Shown one piece after another: positions 1-7,580 of a stretch of 18,960 bases of DNA; the stretch's first letter is position 1, and every line of letters starts with the position of its first letter. Position numbers and translations under genes: made by a program. The notes under the pieces were generated by a model. The model made no database searches. It had not been told where the DNA came from and saw only the letters and a list, made by a program, of their open reading frames with translations. The stretch is from Leptofilum sp050292445 (lineage in GTDB: Bacteria > Chloroflexota > Anaerolineae > Promineifilales > Promineifilaceae): the NCBI GenBank assembly GCA_050292445.1, contig JBNKLQ010000105.1, positions 1-18,960 on the forward strand, given 5' to 3'.

Positions 1-92
1 AAGAGCGGGTGCAATTGCTGGACGGCCGTATGGAAATCAACACCGCGCCCAATGAAGGCTTCCAATTCACCATCACCCTGCCCCAAAACTAG
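1..92 (+). CDS. Sensor histidine kinase, C-terminal end only (partial)
   Basis: The open frame runs from the left edge (first full codon at 3) to TAG at 90-92 and gives about 29 residues beginning ERVQLLDGRMEI and ending FTITLPQN. This matches the end of a HATPase_c domain in NarL-family (HisKA_3) kinases: the ERv..L.G.l.I...p..G helix and strand after the G2 box, then a final strand ending in LP. The kinase at 3445-4917 has an equivalent tail (ERLAQMNGRLTI). Everything upstream, including the phosphoacceptor His, lies outside the window, so sensor type and partner cannot be judged. One ACGGCCGT octamer (22-29) lies inside it and reads as Gly-Arg. Confidence 0.75.
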   Translation, partial: ERVQLLDGRMEINTAPNEGFQFTITLPQN

Positions 93-93
93 A

Positions 94-120
94 AACGCGC
101 TAAGAAAGCGCGGCTACTTT
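94..120. terminator. Small hairpin between convergent genes
   Basis: CGCGC (96-100) pairs with GCGCG (108-112) around a 7-nt loop. It sits between the kinase stop (90-92) and the minus-strand hydrolase stop (114-116). Read on the minus strand the stem is followed by TTTCT; read on the plus strand, CTACTTTTCT follows. It could serve as a weak bidirectional terminator, but the stem is short and the T tracts are imperfect. Confidence 0.4.
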
Positions 121-1277
121 TCTAAACGCTGCCAGGCATAGAAGGCAAGGCGAGGCGTCAGGTCTGGGTTGACCAGACTGTAGCCGCCCATTTCATCGTT
201 GGGGGAACGGCCGTACACCAAATTCCACACCGTAAACAACTCTACCCAGGGCCACTCTTCGGCGGCACGCGCCTGGGCGGCCAATAAATAATCCGCCTGC
301 TGCGCTTCGGAAACGGCAGGCTGGTTGCCGTTGGCCACCGTGTAGCCCAGTTCCGTAATCCAAACCGGCTTCGTTTCCCCGGCTGCCTGCATGACTTCGT
401 ACACCTGCGCGATGCGCCCTAAATTGAGATTGTTGTGAATATCATCTGGCGCATCGGGCGAAAGGCCAAAACCATAAGCATGAACCGCCAGCACGTCCAC
501 ACAGTTGGCCATCCCCACGGCAAAAAGCTGCTGCCAAAACAGGCGATCGTCCACAGCCCGGGGCGAAATTTCGTTCGTGGGTGCCAAGCCACCGCCCACC
601 ACCAGCGCCTGCGGATCGGCGGCGCGAATGCGGCGAAAGGCAACACCGAGCACACCCACATAATCGGCCGGGTCAGCCACCCAGCCAGCAAAACTGGCCC
701 AATGCGCCTCTAAATTCCCACCGGAGCGGCTCCATTCGGCGGCTAAATTCGGCTCGTTCCAGATAATGTAGCCCAAAATTTGTCCTTTGTAACGATGGGC
801 AACGGCCGTTATAAAATCAGCATAGTCGGCCAAATTAAACGGCAGCCCGGCCGGATCGTTTTGGCTGGCCCAGGCAGGCGGCATGTCCAGCCGCAGCACC
901 AAGTTTAGCCCGCGCTGGCGCACCGTTTGCACCAGAGCATCTGCTGCAGCCCACTCAAATTGCCCTGGAGCCAGATGCACATCGCGCCAGGGCAGAACCT
1001 GCACAATCGTGTCAAAACCCGCCTCAACAGCCAGATCGGCAATGGTCTCATCCACAAACAGGGTGTGTACAGCGTAACGCGGTGGTGGTGTTTCCGATGA
1101 GATAATCTTGGCGGGGGAAACGGCCGTTTCCTCCCCCACAGCCAATTCGGCAAATCTATTACAGGCATTGGCAATGGGCGTAGCAGTGGAAACGGCCGTT
1201 GGCGTCTGCTCAACAACCGGCTCAGTTCGGCAAGCAATAAAGCCCAGTAACAAAGACAACCAGACAAAACGATTCAT
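114..1277 (-). CDS. Secreted lipoprotein-like glycoside hydrolase (clan GH-A, GH39/cellulase-like)
   Basis: 387 aa. The N-terminus MNRFVWLSLLLGFIAC is a short charged region plus hydrophobic core ending in Cys16 within FIAC, a slightly atypical lipobox (Phe at -3), so a lipid-anchored surface protein is likely. A low-complexity Thr/Pro/Ala/Val linker (about 20-65) precedes a (beta/alpha)8-barrel domain. Two expected catalytic glutamates are visible: E175 in IIWNEPN (acid/base, end of strand 4) and E309 in WITELGY (nucleophile, end of strand 7). The segment around 98-109 (PWRDVHLAPGQFEW) is typical of GH39/GH5-like barrels, as is VHAYG near 265. The substrate cannot be read from sequence; a beta-linked glycan is plausible. 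Five ACGGCCGT octamers lie in this gene, two of them encoding TAV in the linker. It is transcribed away from the ABC cluster and shows no operon partner. Confidence 0.8.
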   Translation of the reverse strand: MNRFVWLSLLLGFIACRTEPVVEQTPTAVSTATPIANACNRFAELAVGEETAVSPAKIISSETPPPRYAVHTLFVDETIADLAVEAGFDTIVQVLPWRDVHLAPGQFEWAAADALVQTVRQRGLNLVLRLDMPPAWASQNDPAGLPFNLADYADFITAVAHRYKGQILGYIIWNEPNLAAEWSRSGGNLEAHWASFAGWVADPADYVGVLGVAFRRIRAADPQALVVGGGLAPTNEISPRAVDDRLFWQQLFAVGMANCVDVLAVHAYGFGLSPDAPDDIHNNLNLGRIAQVYEVMQAAGETKPVWITELGYTVANGNQPAVSEAQQADYLLAAQARAAEEWPWVELFTVWNLVYGRSPNDEMGGYSLVNPDLTPRLAFYAWQRLEK

Positions 1278-1545
1278 GCCCGTAGCCTACCAGATTTTGG
1301 AAGCAAGGACGGCACGATGAACAAACGATCCCCCCACGCCGCCACCCATAATGGGTCCGCAGGCGGAGCCGCTTTGGTCCTCTGGTCTGATGTGACGATC
1401 TGACATTTCACCTACACTGAGAACAGTTAATCATCCGCAGATTTCGCAGGCTTGCACTGAGCGCAGCCAAACCATGCCGCAGTTTTTTGCCCCTTATGCG
1501 CCTCCGCCCCCCTGCCCCTCTGCGATATAGTCCAGGAGTGGAATC

Positions 1546-2442
1546 ATGCGTAAAATCGTTTTACAGACCGATAATTTAAGCAAAAATTTTGGCGAGGTTA
1601 CGGCCGTTCAGTCCGTGAGTCTGCGCGTGCGACAAGGGGAAGTGTTTGGCTTTCTTGGCCCCAATGGCGCGGGCAAAACCACCACCATCGGCATGGTGCT
1701 GGGGTTGATTCATCCCACAGAAGGCAGCATTACCCTGTTTGACCAGCCTGTGTCGCCCAGCCAAAATCGGGAATTGCAACAAGTTGGCTCGCTCGTGGGT
1801 GCGCCGGCACTTGTGCCGTATTTGACCGCACGCGAAAATTTAGAACTGGTTGCCCGGTTGCACCCTGGTGTGGGAAACGGCCGTATCGAAGAAGTCTTAG
1901 ACTTGGTAGGCCTCACTCAAGCTGCCGAACGCAAGGTACAGGGATTTTCCACCGGCATGAAGCAGCGATTGGGCCTTGGCGCAGCACTGCTGCACCACCC
2001 CTTACTCATCATTCTGGATGAGCCAACCAACGGGCTGGATCCCGCCGGGATGCGTGAAGTGCGCACCCTCATCCGCCAGCTAGCCGAGGATGGCATCACT
2101 GTCTTCCTCAGCAGCCATTTGCTGCACGAGGTAGAGCAAGTGTGCGACCGCATCGCTGTCATTCGCCAGGGGGAAATTGTGGCCCAGGGAGCGGTGGAAG
2201 AACTGCTCAGCCAAAGCGGGCAATCCGTACGGCTGAAGGTAAAAAATCCGGCCCAGGCTGGCGAACTGCTGGCCCAACTGCCAGACGCCACCCATATTGT
2301 AACCAACGGGGCGTATGTGCAGGTGAGCGGCATAGAAAGCGAAACGGCCGTGGCCCATCTGGCCCAAAACGGCATCATCCCCAGCGAAGTGCAAAGCCAG
2401 AAGTCTGACCTGGAAAGCTTATTCCTGGAATTAACGAAATAG
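1546..2442 (+). CDS. ABC-2 type transporter ATP-binding protein (BcrA/CcmA-like)
   Basis: 298 aa cytoplasmic ATPase that would power the permease encoded just downstream. Walker A is GPNGAGKT (38-45). The signature is FSTGMKQR (134-141), the variant usual in bacitracin/lantibiotic/drug exporters of the ABC-2 type rather than LSGGQ. Walker B is LLIILDEP with D158/E159, the D-loop is NGLDP, and the H-loop His is H191. The Q-loop region reads GAPALVPYLTARENL, also typical of BcrA-type ATPases. About 75 residues beyond the core form the usual C-terminal extension. AGGAG at 1534-1538, 7 nt before ATG, fixes the start. The substrate is unknown: peptide, lipid or drug export are all possible. The neighbouring two-component genes suggest induction by an envelope or drug signal. 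Confidence 0.9.
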   Translation: MRKIVLQTDNLSKNFGEVTAVQSVSLRVRQGEVFGFLGPNGAGKTTTIGMVLGLIHPTEGSITLFDQPVSPSQNRELQQVGSLVGAPALVPYLTARENLELVARLHPGVGNGRIEEVLDLVGLTQAAERKVQGFSTGMKQRLGLGAALLHHPLLIILDEPTNGLDPAGMREVRTLIRQLAEDGITVFLSSHLLHEVEQVCDRIAVIRQGEIVAQGAVEELLSQSGQSVRLKVKNPAQAGELLAQLPDATHIVTNGAYVQVSGIESETAVAHLAQNGIIPSEVQSQKSDLESLFLELTK

Positions 2443-2507
2443 TTTTAGTGGCTAGTTTTAGTGATTAGTAGCTTTTACCAGCAACTAGCCACCATCCACT
2501 AGCCACT
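2443..2507. repeat. Short direct and inverted repeat cluster (TAGTGGCTAGT type)
   Basis: The gap between ATPase and permease holds AGTGGCTAGT (2447-2456) and its reverse complement ACTAGCCACT (2498-2507), with a further ACTAGCCAC at 2484-2492. On the left arm TTTTAGTG is repeated at 2443-2450 and 2456-2463. The transcript could fold into alternative hairpins between the two cistrons. No T tract follows, so it is not an obvious terminator. It may be a dispersed noncoding repeat. Confidence 0.6.
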
Positions 2508-2524
2508 CAAAAAAGGAAACCCTC

Positions 2525-3385
2525 ATGTTTTGGCAAATGGTATCTGTTGAACAAAAGAAATTAACCCGCCGCAAGATTTTGTGGATTGAATTAGCAATGG
2601 TGGCGGCTGCGGCCGTTTTTATTCCGCTCGTTATCTATCTGGCTAGCCAGGGTGATGGCAGTGGAAACTTAGTTATCACCACCGATGGCCCGGTGGAGGA
2701 TATGATCGCCTGGCCTCTGGCACTGAACTTAGGTATCGGCCTCGCTTCCGGCGGTGGTTTGGGCGGCCTGCTCATCGTGATTTTGATTGGCACGCTGACG
2801 GCACAGGAGTACGGCTGGCGCACGATGCAGCTGTGGTTGAGCAACGGCATCTCTCGCCCGGTGCTGTTGCTGGCTAAATTTGCCATCGTTTTGCTGCCCG
2901 CCCTGCTTTTTGTGCTGGCACCTTTTATCACTGGCGCGTTGACAACGGCCGTTTTCACCCAGAATCTCCAGGGCAGCCTGCCTTTTGCTGAGGTGGATTG
3001 GTGGCAAGCGGCGTTGAGCATCTTACGCACGGCCTACACCTTGCTGCCCTACGCCGCGCTCACCTTCTTGCTGGCCGTGGCCAGCCGCTCCACCGTGGTG
3101 GCCGTAGGCGGCGGCTTGGCCTACACGCTGCTGATTGAAGGCGTCCTCATGCAGCTATTGGGTCTGGTGGGCGGCACCTGGGCTAAGATTGGCCAATATC
3201 TGCCCGCTGGCCTAAGCAACAGTCTGGCATCTCTCAATCGAGTTAGCGCCAGCACCAGCAGTGGTTTTGTGCCCCAGGCGGCTGGTTTAAGTATGGAAAC
3301 GGCCGTCATCGGCATTGCCCTTTACACCCTCTTGTTTGTGGGTCTGGCTATCCTCGCCTTCCGTCGCCAAGATTTAACCGGATAA
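2525..3385 (+). CDS. ABC-2 type transporter permease
   Basis: 286 aa integral membrane protein, partner of the ATPase 82 nt upstream. About six membrane segments are visible (roughly 19-41, 64-91, 113-141, 163-186, 188-214 and 257-279). A cytoplasmic N-terminal region rich in Lys/Arg (KKLTRRK) precedes the first. The segment EYGWRTMQLWLSNGISR (95-111) between TM2 and TM3 is the characteristic coupling motif of ABC-2 permeases (EY..GT...L..G.SR). The length is normal for a half-size permease. A GGAAA Shine-Dalgarno-like stretch lies just before the ATG. Substrate unknown. Three ACGGCCGT/GCGGCCGT copies lie in the gene. Confidence 0.87.
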   Translation: MFWQMVSVEQKKLTRRKILWIELAMVAAAAVFIPLVIYLASQGDGSGNLVITTDGPVEDMIAWPLALNLGIGLASGGGLGGLLIVILIGTLTAQEYGWRTMQLWLSNGISRPVLLLAKFAIVLLPALLFVLAPFITGALTTAVFTQNLQGSLPFAEVDWWQAALSILRTAYTLLPYAALTFLLAVASRSTVVAVGGGLAYTLLIEGVLMQLLGLVGGTWAKIGQYLPAGLSNSLASLNRVSASTSSGFVPQAAGLSMETAVIGIALYTLLFVGLAILAFRRQDLTG

Positions 3386-3395
3386 ATTTGACATT

Positions 3396-3429
3396 GAGGA
3401 GGAGACGTTGCCCGTAACGTCTCCTCCTC
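3396..3429 (+). terminator. Perfect 14-bp hairpin between permease and kinase genes
   Basis: GAGGAGGAGACGTT (3396-3409) and AACGTCTCCTCCTC (3416-3429) are exact reverse complements around a 6-nt loop, 10 nt after the permease stop. Only GTTATACT follows instead of a T run, so it is a poor classical terminator. The purine arm contains the only Shine-Dalgarno-like sequence upstream of the kinase ATG at 3445. It may instead be an intercistronic regulatory or mRNA-stabilising stem. Confidence 0.6.
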
Positions 3430-3444
3430 GTTATACTCCCTATC

Positions 3445-4917
3445 ATGCGCAACTTTTTTGGACGTTTTCGGACGTTACAGTGGAAATTGACCCTCTCCTA
3501 TACCTGGGTCACAACAGCCGTGGCTGCGGCCGTTTTCCTCATCATTTTTTTGATTGCCGCGTCGCTCGTAAGCTTATTTATCCCCGATATGGCTTCCGCC
3601 TTTCAACCGGTACTGCGCCCGGTTGAATCCCAAATCGCCCACTTTATAGAGCAGTCCCCGCCCGATTTAGTCGGGCTGCGTGCCTGGCTAGACAGCTCTC
3701 AGCAAGGAGATGAATTCCAGGTGGAATCTAACTTTGCCAATGGAGCCAGCAACGTCCGCTTTAGCGAAGTTGCCTTTGCTGCGGTCGTAAATCCAGCTGG
3801 CGAGCTGCTGGCGCTTGAGCCAGGCGACGATTTGAGCCAATCAACTGAGGCATTGCTTTTTGCTGAGGCGCAGCCTGCTTATGAACAAGCGCTGCTAGGA
3901 GAAACGGACCCAGAACAGGTAACGGCCGTAGATCCCGACACCAACGATGTTTTTGTCGCCGTGCCCATCTTTGGCACAGAGCAAGAACTGCTGGGTGTGT
4001 TCCTGCTAGTGATGGATTTGCCCAACACTCAGAATGGTCTTTTTACCCTCAACACCATTCTGGGTATTCTGCCGCTTTTGTTGTTCATCTTTGCCATTGC
4101 TGGTTTTACCGGCACCATTTTCGGTTTTATTGCCTCGCGTGGCTTTAGTCGCCGATTACGCAACCTGACGCTAACGGCCGAATCGTGGAGTCAGGGCGAT
4201 TTTTCGGCTTACGCCCAAGATAATTCTGGCGACGAGATTGGCCAGCTGGCGCGACGGCTCAACCAGATGGCAGAGCAGCTGCAAAACTTGGTCCACACCC
4301 GCGCCGAACTGGCCACGCTGGAAGAACGCAACCGGCTGGCGCGCGATTTGCACGACTCCGTGAAACAGCAGGTGTTTGCCACCGCTATGCAGCTCGGCGC
4401 GGCCCAAGCCATGCTGGACGATGATCCAGCAGTCGCCAAATCCCATCTGCAAGAGGCAGAGCAGCTGGCACAGCAAGCGCAACAGGAGCTAACCGGCCTC
4501 ATCCAGGAGCTGCGACCCGCCGCGCTGGAGGGCAAGGGATTGGTGGAGGCGCTGCGTAATTACGCCGAAGATTGGTCTCGGCGCACGGCCATCGTCGCCC
4601 AGGTGATGGTTGCTAGAGAACAGCCGCTGCCACTGCCAGTGGAACAACCTCTGTTCCGCGTGGCGCAGGAGGCGCTGGCCAACGTGGCCCGCCACAGCGG
4701 CGCACAATCTGTTAACATTCATCTGGCCTGGCAAGATGATTTGTTCACCATGACAATTACGGATGACGGCAGCGGCTTTGACACGAGCGCAACAGCTTAC
4801 GGCATGGGGTTGAGCAGTATGCAGGAGCGACTGGCGCAGATGAACGGCCGTCTCACCATCCACAGCACACCGGGGCAAGGCAGCCAACTCACGGCTACCT
4901 TAGCCCTGCAATCGTAG
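3445..4917 (+). CDS. Membrane sensor histidine kinase, NarL/LiaS type (HisKA_3)
   Basis: 490 aa. TM1 is about 20-46, an extracytoplasmic sensor region spans about 47-203, and TM2 is about 204-231. HAMP is about 232-285 and HisKA_3 follows, with the phosphoacceptor H303 in ARDLHDSVKQQ. The HATPase_c domain has the N box (QEALANVARHSGA, N414), G1 (DDGSGF, 440-445) and G2 (GMGLSSMQER). The kinase should autophosphorylate at H303 and transfer to the receiver encoded 63 nt downstream. The sensor region (from EVAFAAVVNPAGELLALE to VFVAVPIF and LLGVFLLVMDL) resembles an extracellular dCache/PAS-like fold, but I do not recognise a ligand. The chosen ATG has no Shine-Dalgarno sequence between it and the upstream hairpin; the frame is closed by TAA at 3415-3417 and has no other good start. 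Context suggests control of the ABC exporter. Confidence 0.88.
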   Translation: MRNFFGRFRTLQWKLTLSYTWVTTAVAAAVFLIIFLIAASLVSLFIPDMASAFQPVLRPVESQIAHFIEQSPPDLVGLRAWLDSSQQGDEFQVESNFANGASNVRFSEVAFAAVVNPAGELLALEPGDDLSQSTEALLFAEAQPAYEQALLGETDPEQVTAVDPDTNDVFVAVPIFGTEQELLGVFLLVMDLPNTQNGLFTLNTILGILPLLLFIFAIAGFTGTIFGFIASRGFSRRLRNLTLTAESWSQGDFSAYAQDNSGDEIGQLARRLNQMAEQLQNLVHTRAELATLEERNRLARDLHDSVKQQVFATAMQLGAAQAMLDDDPAVAKSHLQEAEQLAQQAQQELTGLIQELRPAALEGKGLVEALRNYAEDWSRRTAIVAQVMVAREQPLPLPVEQPLFRVAQEALANVARHSGAQSVNIHLAWQDDLFTMTITDDGSGFDTSATAYGMGLSSMQERLAQMNGRLTIHSTPGQGSQLTATLALQS

Positions 4918-4980
4918 GCGCGGATTCTTTCCGCGAAAACCTGCGCAGCAAGAAACTGCGGCACCATTTGGGAAAAGAAA

Positions 4981-5640
4981 ATGAGCGAAAAAATTACGGT
5001 GTTACTCGTTGACGATCATAAGGTGGTGCGGCAAGGCGTGCGTGCCTTTTTGCAATCCCAGTCCGATATTGAGGTAGTGGCTGAGGCGGATTCGGGAGAA
5101 ACGGCCGTAACCCTCTCCGCTGAACACGCCCCCGATGTGGTGCTGATGGATTTGGTAATGCCCGGCATGGATGGTGTGACCGCCACGCGGCAGGTAAAGG
5201 CGCAAAGCCCGCGCACGCAAATCATCATGCTTACTTCGTACCATCAAGATGAGCATATTTTCCCGGCCATTCGCGCCGGGGCACTGTCTTACCTGCTTAA
5301 GGATATTGATCCGGCGGCGCTGGCCGAGGCCGTGCGCCAGGCGGCACGGGGCGAAGCGGTGCTGCATCCCCAGGTAGCGGCGCGCGTGGTGCAAGAGCTG
5401 CACGGTTCGCGGCAGGAATCTGTGAATGTGTTCACAGAGCTGAGCGAGCGGGAAATGGAAGTGCTGCGCCTGATTGCCGATGGGGCCAATAACAGCAGCA
5501 TTGCCGAGCAGTTGATCATTAGCGAAAAAACGGTGAAAAGTCACGTCAGCAATATTTTGAGCAAGCTGCATCTGGCAGACCGCACGCAAGCGGCCGTTTT
5601 GGCCTGGCGCGAAGGGGTCATGCGCCGGGACAATACCTGA
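4981..5640 (+). CDS. NarL/FixJ-family response regulator (LuxR-type HTH)
   Basis: 219 aa, the normal length for this family. The N-terminal receiver has acidic pair D11/D12, phosphoacceptor D57 in VVLMDLVMPGMDG, T85 in IIMLTS and K107 in YLLKD. The C-terminal LuxR/GerE HTH starts at LSEREMEVLRLIADG (about 154) and includes the recognition helix region SEKTVKSHVSNILSKL. It is the expected phosphorylation partner of the kinase upstream and a DNA-binding transcription factor; the likely target is the ABC-2 operon, its own operon, or both. A weak GGGAAAAG lies just before the ATG, and a small hairpin (CGCGGA/TCCGCG, 4919-4935) sits in the 63-nt gap after the kinase. Confidence 0.92.
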   Translation: MSEKITVLLVDDHKVVRQGVRAFLQSQSDIEVVAEADSGETAVTLSAEHAPDVVLMDLVMPGMDGVTATRQVKAQSPRTQIIMLTSYHQDEHIFPAIRAGALSYLLKDIDPAALAEAVRQAARGEAVLHPQVAARVVQELHGSRQESVNVFTELSEREMEVLRLIADGANNSSIAEQLIISEKTVKSHVSNILSKLHLADRTQAAVLAWREGVMRRDNT

Positions 5641-5777
5641 GTTCTGACAAACATCACCTTCTCTACGTGCCAATTGCGACTATAACTTAAGCCAACCATC
5701 AGGTACGATTATCGCTGGTTTAGGGTCGGCCGTTGACCGACAGCGGCCTTTACAACACATAGTCTTGACTACCCCTT

Positions 5778-5784
5778 AAGGAGA
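5778..5784 (+). promoter_or_regulatory. Strong Shine-Dalgarno sequence of the malic enzyme gene
   Basis: AAGGAGA lies 5 nt before the ATG at 5790, the best plus-strand ribosome site in the window, and it fixes the start. The 149-nt gap upstream also holds a TATAAC and a GTCGG/CCGAC stem around 5725-5741, which I would not call a promoter or operator without further evidence. Confidence 0.7.
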
Positions 5785-5789
5785 CTTCA

Positions 5790-7427
5790 ATGTCTGATAA
5801 AAATTCCAATCTGACCGGCGTAGACCGGCTGCATAACCCACTATACAATCATGGCACCGCTTTTACAGAAGCCGAACGAGATGCCTATAAACTACGCGGA
5901 CTTTTGCCCCCTCGTGTCTTTTCGCCAGAACGACAGGCGCGACGCTCGCTGGAAAACTATCGCAAAAAACCAACCGACCTGGAAAAATATATCTATCTCA
6001 TTGGGTTGGAAGACCGCAACGAAACCTTGTTTTATCGCCTGGTAACGGACAATCTGGAAGAGATGATGCCCATCATTTACACACCCACCGTGGGCAAAGC
6101 TTGCCAGGAATATGCCCACATTTTCCGCCGACCACGCGGCCTGTATATCTCTGCCAACGACAAAGGGCGCATTGCCGAAGTGCTGGCCAACTGGCCCCAC
6201 GATGATGTAGACGTCATTGTGGTGACAGACGGTGAACGCATTTTGGGGCTGGGTGATTTGGGTGTCAATGGCATGGGGATCCCGGTAGGTAAATTATCCC
6301 TTTACACGGCGTGTGCCGGTATCAACCCGGCCAAAACGCTGCCCATCACCTTGGATGTCGGCACAGAAAACGGCAAGCTCCTGGCTGATCCACTGTACAT
6401 TGGTCTACCGCAGCGGCGTCTGCGTGGTGAGGCTTTCGATGAACTGATTGATGAATTTATGACGGCCGTTTTCCAAAGATACCCCAACGTCATGGTGCAG
6501 TTTGAAGATTTTGCCAATATCAACGCTTTCCGGCTGCTGCACAAGTATCGCAACCAATATTGTACCTTCAACGATGATATTCAAGGCACAGCCAGTGTGA
6601 CCCTGTCTGGCATCTATTCTGCACTGCGGCTAACGGGCGGTAAATTGGCTGAGCAAAAGCTGCTCTTCTTGGGCGCAGGTGAGGCAGGTATTGGTATTGC
6701 CGACCTTATTGTTTCGGCAATGATGGATGAAGGGCTAACAGCCGAAGAAGCACGTCAGCGCTGCTGGTTTGTGGATTCACGCGGTTTGGTTGAGAGCAGT
6801 CGGACAGATTTAGCAGAACATAAACGGCCGTATGCCCACGATTTTGCGCCTCAGAAAGATTTTCTTGCTGCGGTGCAGGCGCTAGAGCCAACCGGCATCA
6901 TTGGCGTTTCTGGCCGGGGGGGCATGTTTACCCAGCCAGTTGTAGAAGCAATGGCTGCTCTGAACGAACAACCGATTGTGTTCGCTTTGTCTAATCCCAC
7001 AGCCAACTCAGAATGCACCGCTGAAGAAGCGTATCGTTGGTCCGGCGGTCGGGCGATTTTCGCCAGCGGCAGCCCTTTTAACCCGGTTGAATTCAATGGC
7101 AAAACATATGTCCCTGGGCAGGGAAACAACTCTTACATCTTCCCTGGCGTGGGATTAGGTGTGGTAGCGGTGAAAGCGCGTCATGTAACGGATGAGATGT
7201 TTATGGCAGCAGCGCGCACACTGGCTGGCCTGGTGAAAGAAGATGATTTAGCTCAAGGGCGTGTGTATCCCTCATTGCAGCGCATTCGTGAGGTTTCGGC
7301 AGCCATTGGTACGGCCGTAGCTGAAGTTGCCTATGCCAAAGGTCTGGCCCGTGTAGAACGGCCTGAAAACCTGCCAGCTTTTATCGAAGCCCAAATGTAC
7401 CAACCAGTGTACGAAACTACACCATAG
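5790..7427 (+). CDS. maeA: NAD-dependent malic enzyme (oxaloacetate-decarboxylating)
   Basis: 545 aa, the large-subunit size of the MaeA/SfcA and eukaryotic-type malic enzymes. It oxidatively decarboxylates L-malate to pyruvate and CO2 with reduction of NAD(P)+, linking the TCA cycle to pyruvate. The N-terminal malic domain carries the catalytic Tyr97 in IIYTPTVGKACQ and the catalytic Lys168 in PVGKLSLYTACAG. Metal ligands E239/D240 lie in QFEDFANINAF and D263 in FNDDIQGTASV. The Rossmann NAD-binding loop is GAGEAGIG (295-302), and SNPTANSECTAEEAY (401-415) closes the malate site. All key residues are intact. NAD rather than NADP is inferred from overall resemblance to MaeA. It is a single transcription unit with its own strong ribosome site and a downstream terminator. 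Confidence 0.93.
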   Translation: MSDKNSNLTGVDRLHNPLYNHGTAFTEAERDAYKLRGLLPPRVFSPERQARRSLENYRKKPTDLEKYIYLIGLEDRNETLFYRLVTDNLEEMMPIIYTPTVGKACQEYAHIFRRPRGLYISANDKGRIAEVLANWPHDDVDVIVVTDGERILGLGDLGVNGMGIPVGKLSLYTACAGINPAKTLPITLDVGTENGKLLADPLYIGLPQRRLRGEAFDELIDEFMTAVFQRYPNVMVQFEDFANINAFRLLHKYRNQYCTFNDDIQGTASVTLSGIYSALRLTGGKLAEQKLLFLGAGEAGIGIADLIVSAMMDEGLTAEEARQRCWFVDSRGLVESSRTDLAEHKRPYAHDFAPQKDFLAAVQALEPTGIIGVSGRGGMFTQPVVEAMAALNEQPIVFALSNPTANSECTAEEAYRWSGGRAIFASGSPFNPVEFNGKTYVPGQGNNSYIFPGVGLGVVAVKARHVTDEMFMAAARTLAGLVKEDDLAQGRVYPSLQRIREVSAAIGTAVAEVAYAKGLARVERPENLPAFIEAQMYQPVYETTP

Positions 7428-7478
7428 GCTATAGTTGGGACTTGTCCTAACGGTTGTCGAAAAATTTAGGGTTCATGC

Positions 7479-7518
7479 AGACCTGACACGTTTTTCAAAA
7501 AACGTGTCAGGTCTTTTT
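7479..7518 (+). terminator. Rho-independent terminator after the malic enzyme gene
   Basis: AGACCTGACACGTTTTT (7479-7495) is the reverse complement of 7498-7514 and TTTT follows to 7518. The G+C part is 12 bp (AGACCTGACACG). The inner T/A run makes the loop effectively larger than the 2 nt between the arms. It lies 52 nt after the malic enzyme stop. On the minus strand no T run follows, so it acts mainly for the plus strand. Confidence 0.8.
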
Positions 7519-7580
7519 CTTGAAGGTGTAAATTCTGAAAACTAAAGAGACAAGCAAACCTTGTAAATCTTAGCGCTGTT

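Noticed and set aside
1278..1545. Promoter between the hydrolase and ABC genes (CTGACA near 1399-1404 and a TTAAT-like box near 1426)
   Set aside because: The spacing is about 20 nt and both boxes are poor; this 268-bp gap probably holds divergent promoters, but I cannot point to them.
3408..3626. Open frame of 72 codons overlapping the start of the kinase gene
   Set aside because: It starts inside the hairpin and is read over the kinase's first membrane segment in another frame; the product has no family features.
4918..4980. Small stem CGCGGA/TCCGCG between kinase and regulator as a terminator
   Set aside because: Only 6 bp with no T tract, and it would split a kinase-regulator pair.
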